Below, in pieces: positions 1-12,405 of a stretch of DNA of 64,000 nucleotides. The translations under genes and the position numbers were made by a program. Below the pieces are notes generated by a model. The model worked only from the letters and a program-made list of their open reading frames with translations. It searched no databases and had not been told where the DNA came from. The DNA lies in NCBI GenBank assembly GCA_963969395.1, contig OZ017797.1:17236001-17300000 (forward strand), read 5' to 3'. Origin of the DNA: Pseudoscleropodium purum. Taxonomy: Eukaryota > Streptophyta > Bryopsida > Hypnales > Brachytheciaceae. Numbering within the stretch: the first letter of the stretch is position 1; every line of letters starts with the position of its first letter.

Positions 1-2529
1 TTCTCAAAGTTTAGTATAGTAAATAAAATACCACTTGCCATAATGCCAAAAAGCTTTGAACCTGTTCAAATTAAGCCTCCAAAAATCAATAGCATTGCAT
101 CAAAAGCTAAATTGAAAATTGGAGCAAAGCTATATAGTCTCACACTCTTCTTCAATCATCCAAAAATTTGCTTTCTTGGATTCTTTACTAGTTAGAAAAA
201 CAAGGCACCCTTCGTAATATTTGACTTTGGAGACCAATGCATCACGTATTGATCAAATATATCATCAAATATTAAAGACAAGAGCTCCTTTGAACATAGT
301 TTCTCAAATTAATAACCCCAATATCTTGAAAGAACGACCTTTTGCAATTTTCTTATAGTAATCTCTTAACTAAAATAGAAAAAAATTTCCCTTATAAAAT
401 CCTAAAAATATAATACAAGTCTATTTTTAACATCTAATTATATATATGATTGATTGACAAATTCATATAAATGATATGACCTTAATAATCAAAGAAATCT
501 TATAGCAATCTCTATTCAACTCCAACTCAATTGCACCCAATTTAATCATCATCACTAAATTTTAGGCTACTAATAAAATCTATACTAACTTGAATATCCA
601 ATTTTGAAGTCTCAAAATATATGCTAAAAGATATCATTAGCAAAGACAATTGGTAATATGCCTTGGTCTCAATTTATCCTTTATTAGCAAAACAATTTAG
701 GAAAGCTAAGACACCATTTGCTCTATTTCTACTTTTTCCAATCATAATTCCAATAGGAATGTAAATCCAATTTAACTAAAAGAAATCAATCATTTCATAA
801 GAAAAAGCTATACTCAAAAAAAATTATTTTGCACCTCTATTTCCTTCAACGACTTTGATCAAGCCTTTAACAATAGTAAGTACACTAAAGTGTAGCAAAG
901 TTTGTGCAATCAAATATGCTAAGTACCATGCACAACTCTACATTCTATCTTTAGACTATTCACTCTAGTTGGTCCTCAACATGCAAAAAATTCTTCAAAG
1001 TCATTTATTATCTACTACCAAATAGAAGTCTTCTAAAATACATTTGATATCAAACTTTGTCACCAACCTTCAAATGAGCTAGTTTCCAAACGTATCAATC
1101 TTATGACCAAAATTAAGTTGAGCTATAGTAAAGAGCATGCTATCAACAATGTTAATGGCAATAAAATTATTTTGTTATTGCCAAATTTGGCCAAAAATAA
1201 ACAAATCAAATCTATGACATCAATAATAGTAGTTGTAGCTCATTCATCAACATACTTAGGTAGATTCTACAAATGCTCTAACTTGTTTTTGAAACTTTTT
1301 TGAATTCTAATTTCATAAATCTTGTAATTGGAAGACAATCATTGTATCATTAAAGAACTAAGAAGTCTATTTTGGACTTTTTGCAAATTTAGAAAAATTA
1401 AAATGATAGGATTTTTATATTCTCTATATGGAATTTTAAAGATAGCTCCTAATTATAATACGAAGCTTTTTTAATGTCTTTTTGACAAGTCTTGTGAAAA
1501 TGATAATTTTTTTCCAATTTCTATTAGAAAGTGACAAACTTATATTATTCACATTTAAGACTTAAAAAAATTTTGATTGAATAAATTGATATATACCAGA
1601 AAAGTTTAGAATCATTCTAATATGACTATCTAATGAGACAAAAGTTATAAAGATTTTTGTTTTGCAAAAAATGAAGGCTTAAATAACATATAAAGTTGTT
1701 TTCAAAACTTAATTTTCTAATACTATAAAATGAAGTGGAATAAGACATGTAAAATAATATAAAATTTATCTTGCTTTGTGACAAAATTCATGACAAAATT
1801 CTAAACAATTTTCTTTCACCATGTACCTCTATTTACTTATTAGTGTTTTTCAAACAAATGTAAATATTTTTTGTTACACTTTTTTATGTATTCAATTTCA
1901 ACTCATTTTTTGACATGTTGTCAAAATATACAATTGTTATAGGACTCACAAATTTGTACATACTACAAAATTTCATAGTCAAACTTCACTTTTGGAAAGG
2001 ACAAGAAAAAACTTGTTCTAGAAATTTAATCATTTGTTATGATCTTGCAATCAATAGAGATCTTCATTCTAATATTTTAAAAAAGACATCCAAAAAATAG
2101 TCAATTAAACAATACAATGAAATGATTTATTAAAATATTTTTTTAAATGATACTATTGACGTATTGAATAGTTCTATAGGTGTATTCTTTTAATATTAGT
2201 AGAAAATAATGAAGCAAGTTTGAACCTCTAAATACAACACCACAATATTTTAGTGTATGTATAGAGAGATGAGTTCAATAGTTTAAATGTGCAACAAGTG
2301 TGCTACAAACTATATACATAAAAAAAATCAATGGATTCAACCTTCACTAAATAACTTAAAATAATGTAACTTTGGTAAGTAGTGTCAAATCGTTGATGAA
2401 GAGACAAATTATAGAGCTTTTTGATAATTTTAATGTGTTTCATCTGTTTTGTATATAAGGTGGTTTTGTCCTACTAAAAATTCTTTTTATAATCCAAATA
2501 CAAGGAGAGTTTTGCCATTGTGGCATATT
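1..2529. other. AT-rich intergenic DNA, no gene recognised
   Basis: Very AT-rich sequence with many homopolymeric A and T runs. The only open frames are below about 75 codons, biased to Lys, Asn, Ile and Phe, and show no known domain. I see no RNA gene or intact transposon here. Confidence 0.7.
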
Positions 2530-3274
2530 TTAACTCCTAAAGGTCAAAACTGCGTTTTTTGGCAACATAGCAAATTTGGGCAGCTCATTACAAATGGAAT
2601 TTTTAATCTTTTTTGCTGAAATTTTCACAGAACATGTGCCCAAGGATTAGCTTTAAGGCCCAACAACTTTCATAACTTTTGACTACATGGTCAAAAATTT
2701 ATTGCATAATATGTCATTTTCATTACTCGACAAGCAACCCGGGCAGCCCAAAAAACTTCTTTAAAATTCACTTTAAAAAAATTAAAAATTGAAATTGATT
2801 TTTTAGATTTATATAAGAGTGGGAAGCTTCAAATGATTCCATTTTAATTAACGAGATGAAAGTTATGAAGAGTTTTAGTTTGTGGGTAGGTATGGTTTTC
2901 AAGGACTCCATACCTATCCGCAAACTGAAACTCTTCATAACTTTCATCTCATTAATCAAAATGGAATGATTCAAAGCTTTCCATTCTTATATAAATCTAA
3001 AGAATCAATTTCAATTTTCAATTTTTTTTTAAAGGAATTTTTAAAGAAGTTTTTTGGGCTGTCCGGGCTGCTTGCCGAGCAATGAAAATGACATATCATG
3101 CAATAACTTTTTGTCCATGTAGTCAAAAGTTATGAAAGTTGTTGGGCCTTAAAGCTATTCCTCGGGCACATGTTGTGTGAAAATTTCAACAAAAAAATTT
3201 AAAATTCCATTCGTAATGAGCTACCCAAAATCGCTATGTTGCCAAAAAACGCAATTTTGACCTTTAGGGATTAA
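2530..3274. mobile_element. Foldback (long inverted repeat) element flanked by TTAA
   Basis: Two arms of about 360 bp are inverted copies of each other and meet at about 2890-2905, where a leftward GTTTGTGGGTAGG-type sequence turns into its complement. The outer ends are CTCCTAAAGGTCAAAA (from 2534) and TTTTGACCTTTAGGGA (to 3270). Each end is bordered by TTAA (2530-2533 and 3271-3274), which looks like a target-site duplication. There is no transposase; open frames inside are by-products of the palindrome. Similar arms recur at about 10.2, 14.4 and 55.2 kb. TTAA duplication is known for piggyBac elements, but a PIF/Harbinger origin with TTA is an alternative. Confidence 0.8.
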
Positions 3275-4928
3275 TTGGTTAAAAGAGAAGCATATTAAGA
3301 TTGATAATGCACATTGCATGGCTTGTGCAAATTTTCAACATAGAAGGTATGAAGTAGAAATCCCATTGGTCCACCAATGAGAAAAATTGAAATAAATCTT
3401 TACTACTACCAACTATTATTAACTTTGCGAGTGCAGATACACCTAACATAATCTTAATACAAGAGAATTTCTCCTTTATGACATATTTTGATTGGTTAAG
3501 CAATCAAAAAAGTCAAATGGCTCAACTATCCTACATTGAGATTATGTTCATTAATTGCAAAATAGGCCAAATCATCAAAAATAATTGCAAGTCAATACCA
3601 ACCTTGCCACATATGGCTCCATAGGTCCTAATTAGTGATTAATTTTTACAACTTGGTTTACTTTGCAATTATCTAGTCCATAAAAGTATGGCCATTGAGG
3701 CACACTATAGGCACTACAGCTTTGGATGGGCCCTTGCACAATCTTTTGCTCCTCACTATTGTTCTTGCAAATGCAATGTTTAGAGTGGCAACTTCCAATT
3801 GAAAATGCACCTTGGCCACTTAACAATAGTGAGCCCTTTTAGCAACTCAAAATTGGAGATTGTAGAGAATCTTTGTTCAAATATGGCTTTGTACAACAAT
3901 TTTAGAAGTGGGAGTTGACATATATCTTCCCACCAAAAGCATGAATATATGTTAGTTTTGGATTGAAGTCGGCGCAGAGTGAGATGATAGGGGTTCCTAG
4001 TAGGGCTTTTTTTCATTTTTGATGAGGTACTAAAGTAGCGATATAAAATGTTATAGTGATGCTCCAAATTTCAAAATTCATTCACACATTGGATAGAAAA
4101 TATTACATTAATACATATGACATGTCTATAATTCTATTTTCATCCACAAATAAGCAATTTCATCTAAATTTTTTTTTTCATTTGAAGTATCTTGGCAAAA
4201 AACTTTTCATTTTTTTGCCATTTTTTAGCCAAATTATTTTTTTCTTATGCAATCTAGTACTATAAAGACAAATTAAAACCCTTGGTCCCTCCTCCATCCT
4301 CTGGCCTCTATTGGCCATCACCACGCAAGGGTCTGCTCAATCTACTTTATAGTAGCACATTAGATTGAGTGGACCATGCTCTTAGAGCATTGCCACTTGT
4401 ACCTTGTACATGGAACCGGGATGGCAAAAAAGAGGCCCAATCTCACTTGCTTTCTCCACTATGGTGTTGGCAAAGTCCATTTGGTAGCTAGGTGCACTAA
4501 AAGTCTTGAATTTCTCTTCAACACAACAAAGATAGAGAAAATTGAACCACACCTAGAGTTTCAAGATTTCCCGTGTTTTTGAACGTGTTTTTTGAATTCT
4601 TTGTACCCTTGATCCGTTGGACATTGGTTCATTATCATTACGAATACATTTTATTCACGCTAGCCTTCTAAGAAGACAAGAGTTTTTATCTATCTATCTA
4701 GCAATTTGCAAGGAAGGTATGAATCTTTTTTAGCCATGAAGGCAGAATTGCATTGTAGGGCTAAATTTTATGAGCTAAGAATCAAAAGCCAGATTCCATA
4801 GAGCTCCATGGGCTTTGCCTGTTTGTACACTAGGGATCCTTGAGGCAACAATGGTTGGGATTCAAGCAATCCACGTCAAGTTGCTTTCACCATGGGGGAA
4901 TTGGTTGCCCCACAGTGGCAATGCTTTG
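3275..4928. other. Intergenic DNA, no gene recognised
   Basis: AT-rich spacer grading into less AT-rich sequence after about 4300. Short open frames on both strands have no recognisable domain. No RNA gene seen. Confidence 0.6.
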
Positions 4929-5380
4929 AGAGCATGCCCATCCCTACTCGCCCAACCTAGCCGGGGCAGGTTTGGCAGAGGTGGGGAGTCATATTTTTCC
5001 CCACTTTGGCATAGGACACGCCCTTCCAAGCACCGGGCAAATCCAATTTTGTCCGAGGAATCAAAGGTTGGTATGCACAATGAAATTCTAACCCAAGGCT
5101 GGGATTGATGGATTTGGCATTAATTAATGACAGGATTCTGCTTTCCCCTCCTTGAAAATGGAATTGAACACCACAACAAGGTCATCGCACTAGTTAGTTG
5201 CAATATAAAATTATTTTTTTAAACTAAACAACTCTGACGCCATCATTGCATCCAGTTTTTCATTAACGGTGGAGTGATTGTATTTGTGTCACGGTGGGGG
5301 AGCTGGGCCCGAGGGTGCCAAATAACACGGCAACGCCAACCTGCTGTGGGGATTTGGCCGGGCAACAGTGGACATGCTCT
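4929..5380. repeat. Possible short terminal-inverted-repeat element, GC-richer than flanks
   Basis: An AGAGCATGYCCA motif starts at 4929 and its complement ends at 5380, enclosing about 450 bp that is clearly richer in G and C than the surroundings. I could not find a convincing target-site duplication. The overlapping open frames on both strands look non-coding. Similar GAGCATG sequences occur at about 4373 and 33938, which supports a repeat family but does not prove mobility. Confidence 0.35.
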
Positions 5381-5786
5381 AAAATTCTTACACAGAGAGG
5401 ATACCGACTGCTACAGGACTCAAATTCCACGAAATTCGTCAGCAACTTGGCTTGTTCCTGAAGACGACGGCCTCTCCGCCGCATCGAAATTTCGGTCGCG
5501 CCTACTTCACAGCTTCCGAAGTCTGCAAAAAGTTATCTCCATTCAGCTCAACGCCATAGCTCCCCTGTTTCAGCTGCGACATTCTCATGAATAAAAAATT
5601 CAGACGACTAATCCAATCATCTCTAGTCCGGCTTACTATCCCAAATTTGCGCGTGTAATGTCAACGAGAAAACTGTTTCATCAATCGCATGTACACTTGA
5701 AAGTACACGTGCGAATTGAATTCCACTTCCCAAATTGGCGACCCCAGTTTGGGAGAGGCTTCATGTTGAAGCTTTCGACTTTCTCA

Positions 5787-5796
5787 AAAATATAAG
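5787..5796 (+). promoter_or_regulatory. TATA-like box of the VOC gene
   Basis: The sequence AAAATATAAG lies about 225 bp upstream of the chosen ATG at 6019. A start of transcription near 5820-5830 would give a leader of about 190 bases. The placement is inferred from motif and spacing only. Confidence 0.45.
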
Positions 5797-5867
5797 CGAG
5801 CGAAAACCAGTATTCCATCATCCTGTCTTTTGAATCAAACCTCACTGTGAAATTGGGGCGATTGTGC

Positions 5868-6018
5868 GACTGGGACATAGTGGGTTTGGCATTGCGAGAT
5901 CGTGAGATTTTGTGTTCAGCATTGTGAGCTTGTGCCATTGTGAGCTTTGCATTGTGTGTGACTGGGAGAGATTTTGAGTTTTGCTTTGTGCGAGTGTGCG
6001 ATTTGTGCGATTTGTGCG
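5868..6018 (+). repeat. Short-period TGTGAG/TTGTGCGA repeats in the VOC leader
   Basis: The likely 5' leader contains many imperfect copies of TTGTGAG and TTGTGCGA, ending in three near-tandem GTGCGATTT units directly before the ATG. An in-frame ATG at 5974 would translate this repeat as a low-complexity Cys-Ala-Ile stretch, so I take it as leader rather than coding sequence. Confidence 0.5.
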
Positions 6019-6471
6019 ATGGCCACCGAGATTGCGAACTCCACCGGCACTGCTCGTGTTCATGGGAAGCCTCCGGGCTGGCCGAGCGCGGTGTCGACCT
6101 ACCTGGTGTGCAAGGACGCCCTCAAGGTGCTGAACTTCTTGACGGAAGTGTTCGGCGCTGCTGAGGGTTGCAAGATGATGAGCGACGACAACCAAACCTT
6201 GAAGCACGCGCACGCGACCCTCGATGGGTGCGCCATCATGCTGGGCGAATCTTCCGCGGAGTGCCCGCCCACCCCGTCGATGGTACACGTGTATGTGGAG
6301 GATGTGGACCAAACCTACGAGCTGGCGCTGAAGAAGGGCGCGAAGTCGGTGCAAGCGCCGAAGGATGAGTTTTACGGCGATCGGGTGGCCGCCGTGAAGG
6401 ACGTCGGGGGCAACTCGTGGTGGATCGCCACCAACAAGTTCATCATGTCGGCGGATTGCACCGCGGCGTAA
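6019..6471 (+). CDS. Glyoxalase / VOC-superfamily protein (PhnB-like)
   Basis: An intronless, GC-rich frame encodes 150 residues. The fold signature is visible in order: a strand-helix entry with STYLVCKDALKVLNFLTEVFGA at about residues 26-47, in which the Phe-Gly-Ala pattern is typical of PhnB-like VOC proteins; HAHATLDGCAIMLGE at 63-77; MVHVYVEDVDQTYELALKKGA at 88-108; and YGDRVAAVKDVGGNSWWIAT at 119-138. Many active relatives have His and Glu/His metal ligands. Here the usual DPFGHxW box reads DVGGNSWW, so a ligand is probably missing and metal-dependent catalysis is doubtful. The start at 6019 is preferred over the in-frame ATG at 5974 because the intervening codons are leader repeats. 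Plants have similar small VOC proteins of unknown function. Substrate is unknown; no targeting signal is obvious, so cytosolic location is assumed. Confidence 0.85.
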   Translation: MATEIANSTGTARVHGKPPGWPSAVSTYLVCKDALKVLNFLTEVFGAAEGCKMMSDDNQTLKHAHATLDGCAIMLGESSAECPPTPSMVHVYVEDVDQTYELALKKGAKSVQAPKDEFYGDRVAAVKDVGGNSWWIATNKFIMSADCTAA

Positions 6472-8139
6472 ACCGAACAAAGACTTCGATTCGCGACGAT
6501 TTTCTTTAGCAACTTGGCGATCTTCGATCAGCTGCAGCAACTTTCGATTTTCTTTTGCGAGTTCGTAGTAACGTACTTTGAGATTGGGTTTCCATGTTTT
6601 GAGTTGGTTGTGTGTTTCTCTCCATGCCCACTTTGCTGAGTGCACGGGCGATAGAGCTCTGCCTGCTGGTGCATCGGAGTAGACGACGCTCGGCTGTTGC
6701 TATACTTTGGAATGTAAATATACCGGATCATTTGGTTTGCAAATGGTTTCACGTTTTTGGGTGTGAATTCGGATAAGCTTAGTTGTTCTCTTCGATGTTT
6801 TCCTGGTTTGGTGGCCACTTGGCGTGTCAGTTGTCAGGCATCGGATATGGGGACATGGTTTTCTGAGATTTTTTCCATCTCTTGCGGGAGGGGCTCTTAA
6901 TTTTAGACCCTGGATTGAGCTTGAGTGAAGTGGATCCAGCATTTGAGGGTATTTCAGTGTGTGCCAGGTTATGCAAATCACATCTCACGCACCACTAAGT
7001 TACATGGGATCCAAGGCCGCGGATTCAGATTTTGCTTACACTACAGTCGGGTCCAATAATCACACAAACTGCCCGGAGTGGCATTCCCAAAAAAATTGCA
7101 TAATATACAGTACCATATTCAATATTGCATAATTAACAATAAATTTGAACTCTATCCCAATCAAGTATACCAAATTTTTATTTCAAAAAACCAAAACTAC
7201 ATTTTAGGTGAATTATTTCATTTAACATTGTAAGGCCGCCGCAAACACTAAGTGTTTGATGGATGATGGAGAATTCCTCTATACAAGACAAAAGTGCAAC
7301 TATTCATCCTCCATATTTTGTTGTGAAAAGGGAACTTCTTCTACAATAGTTTGACTTCCAATGAATATTTTTCTATTTTTTTAAGCAATTGATTCCCACG
7401 GTATTAGAAAATGATGATTTCAATGGAGACCAGCCCATCCTTACAAGGTTAATCCATACCTTAAGTGAGGTTGTTTGTTTGTTTGAATTGTTACAATGAT
7501 GTCTCTAGGACCATGTGTTCTCCCATTGCATTCTTGGTACTATTGGAAAGCCCTTTGTGAGGAGGGGTGCATGTGGCTTTGTTTTATTTTGACTGTGACA
7601 ACGACATATGGCACACTAGTATACATGATAATTGATTGAAAAGTATTGGTGATGAATTTAAAAAATTCTATTACATAGGTATGAAGGAAACATCCATCCA
7701 TCCCATTTTTCTTCTACATGCATTTCCAAAAAAGTTTGAAGATTCCCACTATAGAGAATTTTCAATAGTGGGGGTACAATGTCTATATTTTTTTAAACAG
7801 ACATCTATTTGTTGCAATTAGATTTTGCTCTTTGACCCTCACATGATAATTAATTTTTTACATTTGAGTATGATGGTACAATTATTTTGCCAAATTCAAA
7901 TACCTTGCCCAAATTGATCCCCTACAAACATCAGTCACTACCAATAGCATTTGATAATTGGCTAAAGTACGTAAAGGGGAAAATATGAATTACTGAAAGC
8001 GTTAGTGAACTATAAGTTCTATTGTAGTCTAAAACCCCCTTTTGCTTCTTCCACATGCATATATAAACATGGAGTCTAGCTTTCTCTAGTGGTATAGCTT
8101 AAATTGTTGCCTCTCAATCATTAATTCTTAAAAGACATA
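6472..8139. other. 3' flank of VOC gene, then AT-rich intergenic DNA
   Basis: About 550 bp after the stop remain less AT-rich and probably hold the 3' UTR (AATGTAAATATA near 6710 is a plausible polyadenylation region). From about 7080 the sequence becomes AT-rich spacer. No gene is recognised. Confidence 0.55.
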
Positions 8140-8713
8140 TGGTAGGTACCCCCATAATTGCGTTGTGCCTTAAAGCACAATCTAAAATAAGCTCTATAAT
8201 GGTGTGAGCATCAATGGTAAGTAGTCAATCAATTAAATAAGGTGTTTTGGGATTACATGAGTATCATTATAGCTGAGTACAGAGGCTTGACTGCTAACAT
8301 CACATGAGTATTTTAAGCCTTTGACATTTTTTTAATGTAAACTACATTTTGATTGGATACTTATTTGTTGCTTGTTGCATTAAGAGCTTGTTTGTTGTTT
8401 TACAAGCTTGCACTATTTTGGAATATTAGTGATACAATTTTAGCTCCCATTCTTTCACTTCTGATACCTTGGGGGGAGAGCTTTGGAATGTGGCCACTCA
8501 ATTTGAAGGTTGCCTATGAGCTATTTTAATCACTCTACTTTCAAAACTTTGTACCCCTATTGTGGTCTCATATTTTTTAGAATTAAAAAATTGATTGTAC
8601 TGTACATTTCTTCTTTTTCTACACATCTCTTTGTTATATTGTTTTTATTATTAACTATTTAGCCTTCAAATTACCTACAACCCAATTTGTTACGCTTTTG
8701 GGTGTACCCACCT
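8140..8713. mobile_element. 574-bp non-autonomous pogo-type element (deletion derivative)
   Basis: The left end GGTAGGTACCCCCATAATTG and the complement of the right end, GGTGGGTACACCCAAAAG, form a short terminal inverted repeat. TA dinucleotides flank both ends (8138-8139 and 8714-8715). The first 150 bp resemble 21911-22060, and the last 300 bp resemble 30920-31232, so this is a short relative of the 9.3-kb element at 21.9-31.2 kb with its centre deleted. There is no coding capacity. Confidence 0.75.
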
Positions 8714-10195
8714 TAGTCCCATATGATCAAGATAGTCACCAAAATGCTTGAATTATTGAAGCAATAGGTGAATTATTTAATTTTAGAGTGAATAGTTAAG
8801 TCATCCATCAAACACTTTTAAGTTAGAGCTCTACTGACTTGAAATCCTGGAGAACGCATGCAAATATTATGACAATATAATTATGATGCAACCCATTTCT
8901 AGATATATGAAAGTTAGTTATTAGAAATGGAGAGGCATGTTATTTTCCAGAACTAGAGGCTTGAGTCTTTAGCATTATAGATACCCACTTGGTAGTAAAA
9001 TATCTTGTAAATTAGTAAGCCTAATGGGCAATTATTTTTTAACTTGCATCCTGTGGCCTTATTGGCATTCATTGGAATTTGCATTGACTATTGTACTTCA
9101 CTCAAAAGGGATTCTTAAATCATTTATAATCTTTAATTAGGCTAAAATTAAAAAAATTATACTTAATAATAATTTGAATGTTTAATGACCTTCATGCACA
9201 TGAAGTATAGTGCAACGATCCCAAAACTGGCTAAATTTTGCTCAATTTCTATTTAATTTTTTCATGCCCTTAGTGGAAATTCAAAAAAAATCTTCCAAAA
9301 ATGAACATTTGGCTAATTACCCTTAATCCATTCTAAAATCATTGGTATAGTGTGATTAAAAACTTGATCAATGTTAATGATTTAATCTTCATAGTGACAA
9401 TTTATAGTAATAGCATATATGGGTTCGTAAATCTTTGCAAAAAAAATTGCAAACATGTTTGTCTTTCTTGATCAAATGCATTTTTCTTGTCATGGCACAT
9501 TCTAAAACTTTGCTCTAAGTTGTATGCAGAAAATTTACAAATACCAAATGATCAAATCAATGTCCAAGAATGATTGGCAAATTGCAATAATGATTTGTAT
9601 ATGTGATACAATTCAATTTAACCTGTTAAGTTCCTTAACTATGTTTTCTCTCAAAATACTCAAAAATTGCCAATTCTAATACAAGTGCAAAGTTTTTGAA
9701 TTAAAAAAAAAATGTAACTATAGGATCTTTTAGTATGCTAACTAGAAAACATGTGGTAAGAATTCCAAAAATTTCCACCACATGAATTACAAGATATAAG
9801 CATTCAAGTTCACAAAAATCATTTTTTGGGTCTTGCAAAAAATAAGGCAATTGTACTTCATAAGTTCAATTTTCTATGAAAATTTTTCCAAAATGGTGGT
9901 ACTTCTTGGAATTCTTGTTCCTATACAAGTTGGCCAAGTGCTTGAAAATTTTCAAATCCTTTGGAATTGTACAACATATAGGAAAAAAATCATAAATAGA
10001 GAATAATAGAAAATAATTCAAAATACTAAATTGGTAAGAATTTAATTATGAAATTGAAAAATGTTAGTTCCAATGGTTATAATGTTGTAATAAACAATCA
10101 ATATCCTATGATTTAATTTTTTTTGAAAATATTGAAAATTGAGTAAGATAAAGGACTTCAAAGCTTATTTTAGAGTAGAAAATTCATATTTGCCC
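8714..10195. other. AT-rich intergenic DNA
   Basis: No open frame of interest. A tract at about 9650-9860 resembles the interior of the element at 15.8-16.6 kb and the sequence around 35.4 kb (ACATGTGG and TAGGATCTTTTAG-type motifs), suggesting a degraded repeat. Nothing else is seen. Confidence 0.5.
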
Positions 10196-10539
10196 ATAAA
10201 TTAGAACTCCTAATAACTTTTGACTCATTGATCAAAATGAAATGATTCAAAGCTTCCAAGTCTATGTAAATCTAGAAAACCAATTTTTGATTTTTGATTT
10301 TGAAAAAAGTGATTTTTTTTATTTGCCCAAATTGCGTGAGTTAAGAAACAAACAACATATTATACAATAACTTTGGACTCATATTTCCAAATGTCATGAA
10401 ATTTAGTGCACATGAAAGAAATTCTTTGTCTACACCTTCTGTTAAAATTTCAACGTAAAATATGCGAATTTCTAGTCACAACTATTTGTTGAAAGTTGCT
10501 ATGTTTTTAAAAGTAGTAGGCTAGTCCTTTAGGGGTTAA
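10196..10539 (-). repeat. Single arm of the TTAA foldback family
   Basis: The sequence from about 10196 to 10535 matches one arm of the foldback at 2.5-3.3 kb and ends CTTTAGGGG followed by TTAA (10536-10539). The partner arm that should lie to the left is not evident. A second single arm in the opposite orientation lies at 14403-14765. Confidence 0.65.
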
Positions 10540-10989
10540 CCAAGATGTTTCAAAATTACAAAAGCTCATTTTTTTTAATACTATTTTCTATTTATAAGTT
10601 TAAGGGCTCTATATTAAAAAAAAAGGCAAAACTTGTATATATACAATTTTTAAGCCTCACCAAAATTAAAGTATGAAACTAATTTCTATAAATGTGAATC
10701 ACTTCCTTGCAAGTCCAACTTCTTCATAGTAAATTAAAATAGACAACTAGGGCTGGTATGTTCCAAACTACACTTAACCTATCTTTATATGAAAGACACC
10801 ATTTATAAAATTTCTGCCAAACTATAGCAATATGGGATTTTGATTTGGTAAGGCATCTTTGGATCCTTTTGTTGATATCTTCTAGCTTCCAGAAGACAAG
10901 TGGTCATTTATATTTGGAGCTCTCGATATTGGAGCAATATGAAATCCTTGAAGCATAGGCTGCACAATAGAGTCCTTAAAATGAGATGC

Positions 10990-12050
10990 ATAACTTAAAT
11001 TTGGAGTCTTTCTAGTACCTTGTTGAGATAGTTCATATGTTGTTTGTCCCATTGATCTTTAAATTTCTTAGATTTGGTTGAAGCTTCTATTGTCCTCTTA
11101 AGCAATGTTGGATCTATGTTTTCCCAAAAGTCATCACAGTCATGATAAAGAACTTGATTTTTTGGTCCACCATGGATAATACCATCTATAATTTGTGGGT
11201 TGTTTCTAGTGCTTGCCAACAACCTAACAAATAATTTCTAAATTAGAATTGGCATTGCAACATCATAGCAACAATAACTAGTAACAAATATGATCAAATT
11301 CAATTGAAAACAACACCAACTTTAATGGACCTATTATCATCTTAAATTTTCAAAAAGAAGACAACAACTATTCAAATATTTTGATAGTCAAAATTGAAAT
11401 TGTAAACAATGCAAATTCATGCACATACCTTGGCAACTCTAATGAAATTGGAGGTGATGTTTTGGTTGTGGAAGATGGTTCTTTAGATGAACTTCTCTTC
11501 AAAAATTGTTGTTCGTACCACATATCAAGTTCTTTCTAGAAGAGGTACTGAAAAATCAAGGACTTTCTTTTGCTACATCATAAGACTCACATGCAAGAAC
11601 TTGGATTGCTTTCTTGCTCAATAATTGTGATGTGATCATACCTTGCAAGAGTCTACTCATTTCTATCCCTTGTATTGTTTGACACAATTCCTTTTTGTAT
11701 TTGAGCTATTGACATTCTTGTAATTGCATTGATCCTATCACTTTTGTTGGTGAAATTTCCTTCAATACCAACAATTGCAACATCTTATTTCAACCAACCT
11801 CTCATTATACCTACACCAATTGGAACATTTTTCTTGAACCAAACTTGACTTCTTGCATTATGAATGGGGTCTAAGAAGACAGACACGGAGGTCTTGCAAT
11901 CATGAGGCATGTTCTCTATAACCATAGAAAAAGTCTCTAAATACATGTTGATTGTACGACACAACTCGAGCTCAAAAGTGTTCTTGTTGAAAATGCTTCA
12001 ATGACACTGTGTAGTTTTTGGAAAGCCTCTCATCATACCTAAAGAACATA
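10990..12050 (-). pseudogene. Unrecognised decayed coding region, probably transposon-derived
   Basis: On the minus strand an open stretch of 75 residues (10995-11222) contains DCDDFWENIDPTLLKRT. About 640 bp upstream on that strand, roughly 11700-11960, a frame with two in-frame stops contains MPHDCKTSVSVFLDPIHNAR, VWFKKNVPIGVGIMRGWLK and SDRINAITRMSIAQIQKG. These segments look protein-coding in composition, unlike surrounding AT-rich noise. I do not recognise a domain. The stops and frame changes argue for a pseudogene; an origin in a DNA transposon is a guess from context. Confidence 0.4.
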
Positions 12051-12405
12051 ACGATAACAATAATGATTTTTGTTAAGATAACACTAATCATAAAAAGATA
12101 TGAAAAAATCTCATACATCTAATCATGAGATAAATCATAAACAAAAATATAAAATTAACAATTTCATATATAAAAACAAAGAAAAGTAGTACCTAAGATA
12201 TTCTTTTCTTCCTCCATCTTTTCTAAGCAAAAATTCAAACACCAAAAGGCTTTGTAACTAAGATCTTCCTAAAATAAGAATCCCTATAATATAGTAGTGT
12301 GCAAATCATTTCTGTACATCAAAAGGACAAGAGGCCAAGTGACAAGGATGTGAAAGAACTTTGCATCTTCAATTGGTCAAAACCAATGCAGTCAACTTTC
12401 TTTTA

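Noticed and set aside
5842..6645. Long minus-strand open frame (267 codons) opposite the VOC gene
   Set aside because: It is antisense to a clear VOC coding sequence and is Arg/His-rich, as expected from reading a GC-rich gene backwards.
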